DNA of 39,809 nucleotides. Source: Acidiferrobacterales bacterium (GTDB lineage Bacteria; Pseudomonadota; Gammaproteobacteria; Arenicellales; JAJDZL01). The stretch covers positions 1-39,809 of the forward strand of contig JAPPIB010000003.1 of NCBI GenBank assembly GCA_028820695.1. Reading direction: 5' to 3'. The notes under the pieces are model-generated. The model did no database searches, was not told the origin of the DNA, and was given only the letters and a program-made list of their open reading frames with translations. This document shows, piece by piece, positions 18,228 to 26,900 of the stretch (its first letter is position 1; each line of letters starts with the position of its first letter). The translations under genes were made by a program, and so were the position numbers.

Positions 18228-18725
18228 TTACAACTCAAACCCTGCAGCGGCGAGTTGATCAAGTGTTTTGGCTGAATCGGTGTGCAAAATTCCGATTCCT
18301 CCCGCATCGTTCCATTCGGTTATGTTTTTGTGGTAGTCGTCAATCAGAATGTTTGACGTGCCTTGTGAAACTGCAAATCGCTTTTTGTGGTGTCTGGAAG
18401 TTGTCAGGTGTATTCGGTCCCGGTCTGTGAGGTTGATGTTTTTCCTCAGCCAGTAAAGTTTGCCCGGCTTGGAATTTGAATCTGAATACGGCAATGACGA
18501 CAGGATGTGTCCTTTGTACTTGTCAGTCAGCGCCCAAATTGCCTGGCCTCCGGGCATCCATTCCAGGTCGTACCAAAATCTGGTTTGATTTCGCGTGTAA
18601 CTCCACAATTCAGGAACAGACAAATTGTCAATCCCATTTGGGGAAAGTTTGTTCGCTGCGCCGTAAAAGTCGCACAACACACCGTCCATGTCGCAAAAGA
18701 TAATCGGACTCATTGGGTCATTCAA
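18228..18725 (-). CDS. HAD-superfamily 5'(3')-nucleotidase-like protein
   Basis: This protein of about 165 residues has the HAD catalytic motif IIFCDMDGVLCDF, with the nucleophile and acid/base aspartates at 12 and 14, and a C-terminal ILIDDYHKNITEWNDAGG resembling the last motif of the 5'-nucleotidase (NT5C) group. It probably hydrolyses a phosphate ester, perhaps a nucleotide. The longer TTG start at 18725 has GGGAG 9 bases upstream; an ATG at 18713 four codons later is the alternative. It stands alone, convergent with the hydroxylase operon. Confidence 0.75.
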   Translation of the reverse strand: MNDPMSPIIFCDMDGVLCDFYGAANKLSPNGIDNLSVPELWSYTRNQTRFWYDLEWMPGGQAIWALTDKYKGHILSSLPYSDSNSKPGKLYWLRKNINLTDRDRIHLTTSRHHKKRFAVSQGTSNILIDDYHKNITEWNDAGGIGILHTDSAKTLDQLAAAGFEL

Positions 18726-19081
18726 TTTATGATTCTCCCGAGGGCTTGCAATGCCTTCGTTGCGGATCAGATTTTCTACGCAGCCGAGAAGCGCATCGTG
18801 ACGCTTTTATACATCAGGTCGCTGCTATATCCGATACAGTTCATCCATTCGTCATGCACCTTGTGGACGGTCCGTACCCATATTCGCTGAAACTCGCGGC
18901 GTTGCAGCTGGATTCGGAAATTCACGGACAGCGAGCTGCAACCTCGATGTTGCTTTTTATGGCAGGTTGTTTTTGGCTTACAATCTTATCGCATGACGCC
19001 TCAGGACGATAGCATGTGCCATACACAACGGACTGTCAGAAAGAATTTCAGTGATCAGCCTTTGGCCTCAGGAGACTGAAT
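18726..19081. other. Intergenic region with possible promoter, no gene seen
   Basis: No credible gene is seen in these 356 bases between divergent genes. A -10-like TACAAT lies at 18979-18984 on the plus strand, about 100 bases ahead of the secreted-protein gene, but no good -35 box is at the right spacing. Confidence 0.4.
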
Positions 19082-19906
19082 TTGTCAAATCGAATTATCT
19101 GTCATTGGTTTGTGCAGCGACAGTTCGCCAAGTTATTTCTCAACTCACTGCTCTTCGTGTTGATTGCGTTGCCTGGTTTCTTGTCGGCAGATGACTCGGC
19201 CATTGAGATACAGATTTATTCAGCAAATGGTCCGACCGGTTCACCTGAATTATCGGAATCGGATATCCTTGCGCGAGCATTTCTGGCTGAACAGTCAGCC
19301 GAATTGACTTTCGATACGTACGGACTGCACAGAGTTTCCTTGCAGATCAGTGAGACACTGGCCTTGATTAGAAGCATTGATTCTTCAATGTCTCAGATTA
19401 CCGCACGCCCGCAATATCTGCCGGACAGATTGATTATGGGATTCGAAGGGGAACTCGAAAGGATAATGACTGACGCATTGGCCGGAAAATCAGGCACTGT
19501 CGGATTGAAAAGCGGTGTGATTGAATTTGATGAGCTGAATCGAAGTTTGGGGCTCTTTGCCATCGAAAGTTTTCCGCGACTTGGCAGCTATTTTTTCCAT
19601 TTCCGCGAGCCGGTTAACTTACCTGTTGCAATCCAATATTACTCCAAAATCCCTGGCGTCAACCTGGCAGAGCCGGATGAGTTCCTGTATGTTGCACCAA
19701 CAACCGATGTTGATGTCTTTCGGGAACACGAAACATGGCACGTCGTTTTTACGAAGCCTATCGGTGAGTTGTTCGAATTATCAGACGGCATGGAAGTGTC
19801 GGTGTTCAGTGTCAACGAAGATCAGGTTGAACGACATGAACTCAATGCGATTTGCGGTGACGTTGATCAGATCATTCCATGTGCCGCATACGGACTTGTA
19901 TATTGA
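19082..19906 (+). CDS. Secreted protein resembling a free-standing subtilase propeptide
   Basis: I do not recognise this 274-residue protein as a named family, but part of it looks like the N-terminal prodomain of subtilisin-like proteases. YLPDRLIMGFEGELE is followed by the pattern ending SKIPGVNLAEPDEFLYV, equivalent to the usual 'pgVeyAEPn' end of such prodomains. No catalytic Asp/His/Ser subtilase domain follows; instead there is a tail of about 60 residues with two cysteines. The N-terminus has a Sec-type signal (LFLNSLLFVLIALPGFLSA), so it is exported. The start is TTG with AGGAG 7 bases upstream, a strong signal. Free-standing propeptides can inhibit proteases, so a periplasmic inhibitor or chaperone is possible. 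This is an inference from a motif. Confidence 0.7.
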   Translation: MSNRIICHWFVQRQFAKLFLNSLLFVLIALPGFLSADDSAIEIQIYSANGPTGSPELSESDILARAFLAEQSAELTFDTYGLHRVSLQISETLALIRSIDSSMSQITARPQYLPDRLIMGFEGELERIMTDALAGKSGTVGLKSGVIEFDELNRSLGLFAIESFPRLGSYFFHFREPVNLPVAIQYYSKIPGVNLAEPDEFLYVAPTTDVDVFREHETWHVVFTKPIGELFELSDGMEVSVFSVNEDQVERHELNAICGDVDQIIPCAAYGLVY

Positions 19907-19936
19907 ACTCGTATCCATGCAACAACCGTAGTGGCC

Positions 19937-20027
19937 TGCATGATGATCTGCCTCGGTGCCGATGGTCCGAAAATCCCAGTGCACATGTTCTTGACCCGCC
20001 GAAAATCAGGCCATCGGAGAATATGCA
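19937..20027. other. Structured intergenic element with paired arms and a direct repeat
   Basis: In the gap before ampD, TGCAT (19937-19941) can pair with ATGCA (20023-20027). CCGATGGTC (19959-19967) can pair with GGCCATCGG (20009-20017) over 9 bp including one G-T pair. Inside, the nine-base direct repeat CCGAAAATC occurs at 19967-19975 and 19999-20007, 32 bases apart, either side of the palindrome GTGCAC. It could be a small RNA, a leader structure for ampD, or a protein-binding site. Confidence 0.35.
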
Positions 20028-20059
20028 ATCTCAGTCAATAATGATTGGAGCTTCTCAAA

Positions 20060-20626
20060 ATGATTGAGAAAATGAAAATTCATGTTCTGAGTGGACTTGT
20101 AGCCGGTGTCAGGCAGGTCGGTTCGCCTAATTTTGATGCTCGGCCGCAGAATGTTGAACCGGAAGTGATCATCGTTCATTCCATCAGTCTGCCTCCCGGA
20201 CAGTACGGTGGCAAGGAAGTCGAGGATCTGTTCTGCAACCGATTGGATTGTCAGTCACACCCATACTTTCATAGTCTTGAGAATTTGCGAGTTTCTGCGC
20301 ATTTTCTGGTGCGACGAGATGGTGAGGTGATCCAGTTTGTCTCGCTGAACAAGCGGGCATGGCATGCGGGTGTCTCTTTCTGTATTGGCCGAGAGAATGT
20401 CAATGACTTTTCCATTGGCATCGAACTTGAGGGGTGTGATGACGATGAATTTGAGGACAATCAGTACGATTCGCTGAATTCACTGATCGAATTATTGCTG
20501 GGACACTTCTCGAATATGGACTACAACAGGATCTTTGGTCATTCCGATATTGCACCTGACCGGAAAACCGATCCCGGCCCAAACTTCGACTGGCCGAGAA
20601 TCGGAGTGACCAATCGAACCGTCTGA
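20060..20626 (+). CDS. ampD: 1,6-anhydro-N-acetylmuramyl-L-alanine amidase
   Basis: AmpD is a cytoplasmic zinc amidase that removes the stem peptide from anhydro-muropeptides during cell-wall recycling. The zinc ligands are readable: His40 in VIIVHSIS, His161 in IFGHSDIAPDRKTDPG, and Asp171 in the same stretch. SAHFLVRRDGEVIQFV and RAWHAGVS are also family features. I start at the ATG at 20060, giving 188 residues (the E. coli protein has 183), because GGAG lies 9 bases before it; an in-frame TTG at 20045 overlaps that ribosome-binding site. No ampE or ampR neighbour is present. Confidence 0.95.
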   Translation: MIEKMKIHVLSGLVAGVRQVGSPNFDARPQNVEPEVIIVHSISLPPGQYGGKEVEDLFCNRLDCQSHPYFHSLENLRVSAHFLVRRDGEVIQFVSLNKRAWHAGVSFCIGRENVNDFSIGIELEGCDDDEFEDNQYDSLNSLIELLLGHFSNMDYNRIFGHSDIAPDRKTDPGPNFDWPRIGVTNRTV

Positions 20627-20748
20627 TGAACCCCGTCAGCTGGTTTTGAAACTTGAGATTATGTGAATCATCCGACTTTGAATGAATCTCAATCGAGGTT
20701 TATTCAGCAAGGAATCATCATTCAACTGCAAATGCTGGGAGAGGAATA

Positions 20749-21129
20749 ATGGACAATGAACTATTCGACAAAGGATTGGCAAAACGTAAGGCAACGCTTG
20801 GTTCCGAATACGTAGAGAAGAACCTGACAGCCGCTGATGACTTCAATCGACCTTTTCAGGAAGCGATGACACAATGGTGTTGGGGATTCGGTTGGGGAGA
20901 TGAAGCGATTGACGAAAAAACCAGGTCCATGATGAACCTTGCGATGATCGGGGCACTAGGGAAAATGCATGAATGGGAGATTCATTGCAGGGGAGCATTG
21001 ACCAACGGCGTGACTACAGAACAGATTCGGGCAATTATCCATGTGGTCGGGATTTACTGCGGAGTTCCGCAAGCCTTGGAATGTTTTCGGGTTGCTCGAA
21101 AGGTACTCGAGGAATCCGGCAGGCTATGA
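20749..21129 (+). CDS. Carboxymuconolactone decarboxylase family protein
   Basis: The 126-residue all-helical protein matches the carboxymuconolactone decarboxylase family (MNLAMIGALGKMHEWEIHCRGALTNGVTTEQIRAII, here from about residue 61), with length equal to PcaC-type members. A strong GGGAGAGGA ribosome-binding site precedes the ATG. PcaC acts in the protocatechuate branch of the beta-ketoadipate pathway, but no other gene of that pathway is nearby and the classic Cys-x-x-Cys peroxidase motif of AhpD-like members is not evident. The specific role is therefore uncertain. It converges with the adenosyltransferase gene, its terminator lying in the end of that gene. Confidence 0.85.
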   Translation: MDNELFDKGLAKRKATLGSEYVEKNLTAADDFNRPFQEAMTQWCWGFGWGDEAIDEKTRSMMNLAMIGALGKMHEWEIHCRGALTNGVTTEQIRAIIHVVGIYCGVPQALECFRVARKVLEESGRL

Positions 21130-21135
21130 CACTTG

Positions 21136-21164
21136 ATTCAAGATGAGACTTTCTTGAATTTTTT
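21136..21164 (+). terminator. Intrinsic terminator overlapping the 3' end of the adenosyltransferase gene
   Basis: ATTCAAGA and TCTTGAAT form an 8-bp stem with an 8-base loop followed by five T on the plus strand. It terminates the carboxymuconolactone-decarboxylase-family transcript. The hairpin lies mostly inside the last codons and stop of the convergent gene. Confidence 0.75.
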
Positions 21165-21716
21165 CTTGGTTCTATCATGGTCCCATAGCACGTCAGCATC
21201 ACCGCTCTTGAGGTTGATATAACGAGCGGCCACGAACAGCAGGTCTGAAAGCCGGTTCACATACTGTCTTGAGAACTGCGAGACATCTTCCTGATTCGCA
21301 AGCGTGTGGAGGCGCCGCTCAACCCTTCTGCAGACTGTTCTCGCGACGTGGCAGTGTGCCGCAGCTGGCGTGCCTCCGGGAAGGATGAACTCCTTCAGTG
21401 GAGCCAGCTCGTTGTTGAGTGCATCCAGATGGTCTTCGAGAAACTTAACATTTTCGGCGGTGACGAGCGCATCGAATCCGGGAACTGCCAGTTCTCCACC
21501 GATGTCCAGCAAGGTATGCTGAACCCGATTCAGACAACTGCGAACGTTTTCGGGTAGTTCGTTCGCGAGTGTAACGCCGATGAAACTGTTGAGTTCATCC
21601 AGCTGACCGATGGCTTCGATTCGGTCGGAATCTTTCGAGACCCGACTTTGATCTCCGAGTCCAGTCGTTCCATCGTCGCCCGTTCTGGTATAGATTTTGG
21701 AAAGTCGGTTTCCCAC
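21138..21716 (-). CDS. Cob(I)alamin adenosyltransferase, PduO type
   Basis: The 192-residue protein transfers the adenosyl group of ATP to cob(I)alamin, making adenosylcobalamin. The N-terminal MGNRLSKIYTRTGDDGTTGL is the family ATP-binding start, and CRRVERRLHTL and NRLSDLLFVAARY are C-terminal signatures. The start is GTG at 21716 with GGAAG 8 bases upstream, which matches the usual family N-terminus. No cobalamin-dependent mutase or other cobalamin gene is in the window except the MttB-family protein 20 kb away, which would use methyl- rather than adenosylcobalamin. Confidence 0.93.
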   Translation of the reverse strand: MGNRLSKIYTRTGDDGTTGLGDQSRVSKDSDRIEAIGQLDELNSFIGVTLANELPENVRSCLNRVQHTLLDIGGELAVPGFDALVTAENVKFLEDHLDALNNELAPLKEFILPGGTPAAAHCHVARTVCRRVERRLHTLANQEDVSQFSRQYVNRLSDLLFVAARYINLKSGDADVLWDHDRTKKKFKKVSS

Positions 21717-22212
21717 AGCTGTACTTCCGAATTGTAGGTCGCGTCAATATATTAGTGTCAGTGCAGCATTTCGGAACGCATCCGTTCCCACATGCGGATC
21801 AGCATGCGATTTTAATTTATCCGTGATTCAGAGGTCAATCCACCCAAGCGATTCTGGTGTCTGCCGCAGATTGTATGATCCACGCTTTGTGTCCAATTGA
21901 GTGTCGCTGTATTGACAACAATCCCGGCCTGTCTCATAATTTCAACTATCGCAGTTGCGCGTTACCGGACAACGTGTAAATCTCAACGATCTTACCTGAA
22001 TTCGCATTCATCCTTCACTAACGGCACATAAGGTAGGAACCGTGATACCCGAGAGCCGCATCGAGCAATTTGTTCTTTCTTAGATTGAGTTCAGTGCAAT
22101 CGAGATAGAAGTCAACAATGCGTGACTGATCGGATACCTTGAGTTGCCTAGGCGTAGTGAGAATCCAATTCAGACGACCAGATAAAGTCCGGAACAGTCG
22201 GAGAGCGAACAT
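21717..22212. other. Intergenic region between the adenosyltransferase gene and dapA, no gene seen
   Basis: Nearly 500 bases separate these divergent genes. A hairpin GGAACG-CATC-CGTTCC is at 21773-21788, followed by a direct repeat ATGCG near 21794 and 21805. A minus-strand frame overlapping the dapA start (22018-22305) has no start signal and no family match. Promoters for both genes must lie here, but I could not place them securely. Confidence 0.4.
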
Positions 22213-23088
22213 ATGATTACAGGTAGCATTTGCGCAATCATCACACCTATGCATGAAGATGGATCTGTGGATCTGGATTCGTTGTCGAAATTGATCGAGC
22301 ACCACATAGAGTCGGGTACTGACGCCATTGTTTCGGTAGGCACCACCGGCGAGTCAGCCACCCTGACCCATGAAGAACACCAACTCGTATTTGAGAAGAC
22401 AATTGGTTGTGTTGCAGGCCGGATTCCGGTAATCGCAGGTACCGGGTCAAACAGTACAGCTGAAGCGCTGGAGCTTACAGCAGCGGCAAAGCAACTCGGC
22501 GCTGACGCATGTCTGCTGGTTGTTCCGTATTACAACAAACCGACTCAGGAGGGTATGTATCAGCACTTCAAGTTGATTGCGGAATCCGTTGATATTCCAC
22601 AAATCCTCTACAACGTGCCAGGCCGAACATCATCAGACCTTCACAACAGCACAGCGGTTCGTCTCAGCCACATCGACAACATCATCGGGATCAAGGATGC
22701 GACGGCAGATATTGAACGCGGCATCAGGCTGATGGACGAATCGGCCGATGGTTTTGTTTCATATTCCGGAGAAGATGCAGCGGCGATGGATCTCATGCTG
22801 GCGGGAGGCAAGGGTACGATATCGGTCACTGCGAATGTCGCTCCCAAACTTATGCATGAAATGTGTACCGCTGCGGTTGCCGGAAACAAGTCGCTTGCCA
22901 ACGAGCTGAATGACAGACTGATTCCGATCCACGAGGCGATGTTCTTTGAATCCAATCCGATACCGGCCAAGTGGGCGGTGTCACAGCAGGGATTCACCGA
23001 AAGCGGAATCAGATTGCCTTTGGTTCCATTGTCGGCGGATGTCCAACCCAAAGTGCGAGCGGCCTTGGAAAGTGCCGGAGTGCTCTAA
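22213..23088 (+). CDS. dapA: 4-hydroxy-tetrahydrodipicolinate synthase
   Basis: DapA condenses pyruvate with aspartate semialdehyde, the first committed step of lysine and diaminopimelate synthesis. The Schiff-base lysine is Lys161 in IIGIKDAT, the catalytic tyrosine is Tyr133 in YNVPGRTS, and the GTTGES threonine pair is at 43-48. The 291-residue length is normal. GGAG lies 9 bases before the ATG. purC starts 26 bases after the stop; in E. coli bamC lies between them, and that gene is missing here. Confidence 0.97.
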   Translation: MITGSICAIITPMHEDGSVDLDSLSKLIEHHIESGTDAIVSVGTTGESATLTHEEHQLVFEKTIGCVAGRIPVIAGTGSNSTAEALELTAAAKQLGADACLLVVPYYNKPTQEGMYQHFKLIAESVDIPQILYNVPGRTSSDLHNSTAVRLSHIDNIIGIKDATADIERGIRLMDESADGFVSYSGEDAAAMDLMLAGGKGTISVTANVAPKLMHEMCTAAVAGNKSLANELNDRLIPIHEAMFFESNPIPAKWAVSQQGFTESGIRLPLVPLSADVQPKVRAALESAGVL

Positions 23089-23114
23089 CCTAAAGTTGAT
23101 ATTAAGGAGTCTAT

Positions 23115-23831
23115 ATGGAACGCGGAGAACTGCTTTACTCCGGTAAGGCCAAATCAATCTTTCAAACCGCCAACGAGCATCAACTGCTGATGGAGTTTCG
23201 AGATGATACGTCTGCATTTGACGGTCGGAAAACCGAGGCGCTGAGTCGAAAGGGAAAGGTCAACAATTATTTCAATGCGTTCATCATGGAGAATCTGGAG
23301 AATGCTGGAATTCGTACACATTTTGATTCACTGGTCGGTGATACGCAGTCCCTGGTCAAGAATCTTGACATGATTCCTGTTGAGTGTGTTGTCCGTAACA
23401 TTACCACCGGGTCGATATGCAGACGACTTGGAGTGGAAGAGAATATGGAACTGGATACGCCGACTTTCGAGTTCTTTCTCAAGAACGATGAGCTGCATGA
23501 TCCAATGATCAATGAATATCACATCCGTTGTTTCGGTTGGGCCGAAGACGATGAGATTGACAAGATGGTTGACTACACTCTCAAGACCAATGCGATCCTC
23601 TCACCACTATTTCGAAATGCCGGGATCATCCTGGTTGATTTCAAGCTCGAATTCGGACGGTTTGACGGTGATATCGTGCTCGGAGATGAATTCACCCCGG
23701 ACGGATGTCGCCTGTGGGATTCTGAAACGCGCGAAAAACTGGATAAGGACCGCTTCCGCCAGGACTTGGGTGATGTGGTGGAATCATATGAGATTGCGGC
23801 CAGTCGTCTTGGAGTTTCTATTCCCAATTAA
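23115..23831 (+). CDS. purC: SAICAR synthase
   Basis: PurC joins aspartate to CAIR in step eight of IMP synthesis. [29 protein letters not shown] and the [11 protein letters not shown] stretch are family motifs, and the 238-residue length equals that of E. coli PurC. A strong AAGGAG ribosome-binding site precedes the ATG. It lies between dapA and purL on the same strand; the 87-base gap to purL is consistent with one purine transcript. Confidence 0.97.
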   Translation: MERGELLYSGKAKSIFQTANEHQLLMEFRDDTSAFDGRKTEALSRKGKVNNYFNAFIMENLENAGIRTHFDSLVGDTQSLVKNLDMIPVECVVRNITTGSICRRLGVEENMELDTPTFEFFLKNDELHDPMINEYHIRCFGWAEDDEIDKMVDYTLKTNAILSPLFRNAGIILVDFKLEFGRFDGDIVLGDEFTPDGCRLWDSETREKLDKDRFRQDLGDVVESYEIAASRLGVSIPN

Positions 23832-23918
23832 GTCTTTGACATTGACGGTGGAAGGTGTGGTTCAAGACTTGCTTGTGAACAGAGCGTTTGTAATTGATCC
23901 AAAACACCGACCGATGGT

Positions 23919-26900
23919 ATGAGAGATCACGATGATGCCTCTTTGGCACCTGAGATTCTTTGTATCAAAGGACAAAGAGCGCTGTCGGATTTCAAGCTTC
24001 GGCAGCTGCGCTCGGATATCGTTCGGCACCTGCCCCAGCTGACAGCTCTTGACGCTCACTTCTGCTATCTCATTGCGGTAGCGTCGCCACTTAAAGATGA
24101 GGAATTCCTGCGTCTGATTGCGTTGATCGATGGCGAGTCAGGCACATCATTTGATCCCATCAACGCAAAGTCGTGTCTGATCACACCAAGGCTCGGAACA
24201 ATTTCTGCCTGGTCCTCAAAGGCTACCGACATCATACACAGATGCGGCATCAGAAATTTGCGGCGCATTGAGAGGGCGACATACTGGGTGCTGGAGTGTT
24301 CCGGGTCCCCATGTGCGGACCAAAGAGAAAAAGTCTATCCGTTTCTCCACGATCGAATGGTGGAGTCAGTAGTATCCGACCAAGATCAACTACGTCTTGT
24401 ATTCGATCACTGCACTCGCCGGTCGATTCAGAAATTCTCTGTCAACGCATCTGCAGGTGATAGTTTGGAGGAAGCAAACCATGCGCTTGGATTGGCTCTT
24501 GTAAAGCCTGAATTATCTTATATAAGAGACTGGTATAAAAAGAAAAAAAGAATTCCTACAGACGCTGAACTGATGATGTTCTCGCAGGTCAATTCAGAAC
24601 ATTGTCGTCACAAGATATTCAACGCCGGATGGACCATCGATGGAGAGAATTATCCGGAGTCCATGTTTTCAATGATTCGACGAACCCATCAGATGAATCC
24701 GACGGGAACACTTGTGGCATATGAGGACAATTCAGCTGTGATTGAAGGGAGCAGGTCAACGAGATTTGCGCCTGCATCTGACAATGGCCGATATCAGTAC
24801 AACGCGGAACCGGTTCACATCGTCTTCAAGGCCGAAACGCACAACCATCCTACCGCAATCTCACCATTTCCGGGTGCGGCAACCGGCGCTGGCGGAGAAA
24901 TTCGTGATGAAGGCGCGACCGGGCGGGGCGGAAAGCCAAAAGCGGGATTATGCGGGTATTCGGTCTCACATCTGCGAGTTCCCGATTTTGTACAGCCGTG
25001 GGAAGGAACTGAAAGATCTCCAGACCGAATTTCATCCCCGCTTGCAATCATGTTGGAAGCGCCCATCGGCGCGGCATCATTCAATAACGAGTTTGGCCGC
25101 CCGAACATTGGCGGATATTTCCGAACGTTTGAAACTTCAAATCGGGACGAGACTGTCTGGTACGGCTATCACAAACCGATCATGTTCGCTGGTGGGATAG
25201 GAAATATCCGTCCGTCGCTGATTGAAAAGAAGGAAATCTCAGCGGGCGATCTCGTGATCGTCATCGGTGGTCCTGCCATGCTGATTGGTCTTGGAGGTGG
25301 TGCGGCTTCGAGCCTGGGCCAGGGAACCTCAGGAGAGGAACTTGATTTCGCGTCGGTGCAAAGAAGCAATCCTGAAATGCAACGCCGCTGCCAGGAAGTG
25401 ATTGACCGTTGCTGTGAACTCGGTGAAGACAATCCAATTCTTTCCATTCATGATGTCGGTGCGGGCGGACTCTCCAACGCAGTTCCCGAGATTGTTCATG
25501 CGTCGGGTCTGGGCGGGACGATTTATCTGGACAAGATTCCCAATGACGATCCAGGGATGAGTCCCATGGAGATATGGTGCAATGAATCTCAGGAACGCTA
25601 CGTTCTGGTTGTGTCGCCAGACCATCTCAGTGTGCTTGCCACTTTGTGCGAGCGGGAACGTTGCCCGTATTCTGTCATCGGCTTCGCGACCGAAGAGCGA
25701 ACGCTGCGGGTGCTCGAAACTGCATTGGATATCGCACCTGAAGACATGCCGGTTAACGTTGACATGGATTTCCTGATGAATGGATTTCTAAAAATTCACT
25801 GCCAGGATCAAAGAATGACACACGTTCTGTCCAGAGCGAACACGGACGCATTGGGCAACTTCTCGCACTGTGTGCAGCGAGTGTTGCGGTTTCCGAGTGT
25901 CGCGGATAAGACATTTCTCATTACGATCGGCGATCGGACTGTTGGCGGTTTGATTCACCGCGACCAAATGGTTGGTCCGTGGCAGGTACCGGTTGCAGAT
26001 GCATCGGTCACAATATCGGGATATGACTCTGTCAGTGGTGAGGCCATGGCCGTCGGTGAGAGGTCACCCATTGCTTTAGTCAACGCTGCGGCGAGTGCGC
26101 GTATGGCAGTGGCTGAAGCACTGACAAATCTGAGATCCGTATCTGTCGGTCGCCTCAATACCGTAAGGATGTCTGCAAACTGGATGGCCGCAGCGGGGAT
26201 CGAAGGACAGGGAAGCGCACTGTATGAGTCAGTTCGGAGTGTGGCTCTGGATATGTGTCGAGTGCTTGAGATTTCAATTCCGGTCGGTAAGGACTCCATG
26301 TCAATGCGCACTGAGTGGACTGAAGATCACGGACGACAATCCGAAGTGGTCTCGCCGATTTCACTGATTGCGACGGCATTTGCGGCGGTTCCCGATATTC
26401 GAAATTGCGTCACGCCACAATTGGTCGATAAGTCTGAAACTGTGTTATTGCTCATTGACTTGGGGGCCGGTCAGAACAGGATGGGAATGTCTGCCTTGCA
26501 CCAGACACACAATCTGATCGACTGTCAAGTTCCAGATGTGGATGATCCGATCAGCCTTAATGCCTATTTCGAGGTTGTTGGAACATTGATTGAGCGCGGA
26601 CAGATACTCGCATACCATGACAGATCAGATGGCGGCTTGTTCGCATTATTGTGCGAAATGGCATTTGCCAGCAGGACGGGACTGGACATAACTGTCAAAA
26701 AATCTGTCGATCCAATCGAATTCTTCTTCAATGAAGAGTTGGGTGCTGTCGTCCAGGTCGAGGAAAAAAACATTGGAAAAATACTGGACGTATTTGAAGA
26801 AGAGAATTTAAGCCATCTGGTTATGAAAATCGGAACACTGCGCAATGATGGTCGGATTGAATTTCGTGTTGAAGACAGGCTGATATTCAGTGAGGAGAGG

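Noticed and set aside
19937..20027. 6S RNA call for the structured element before ampD
   Set aside because: The element is shorter than typical 6S RNA and I could not build the long closing stem with a central bubble.
22018..22305. Minus-strand frame overlapping the dapA start
   Set aside because: It has no ribosome-binding site or family match and overlaps a secure gene.
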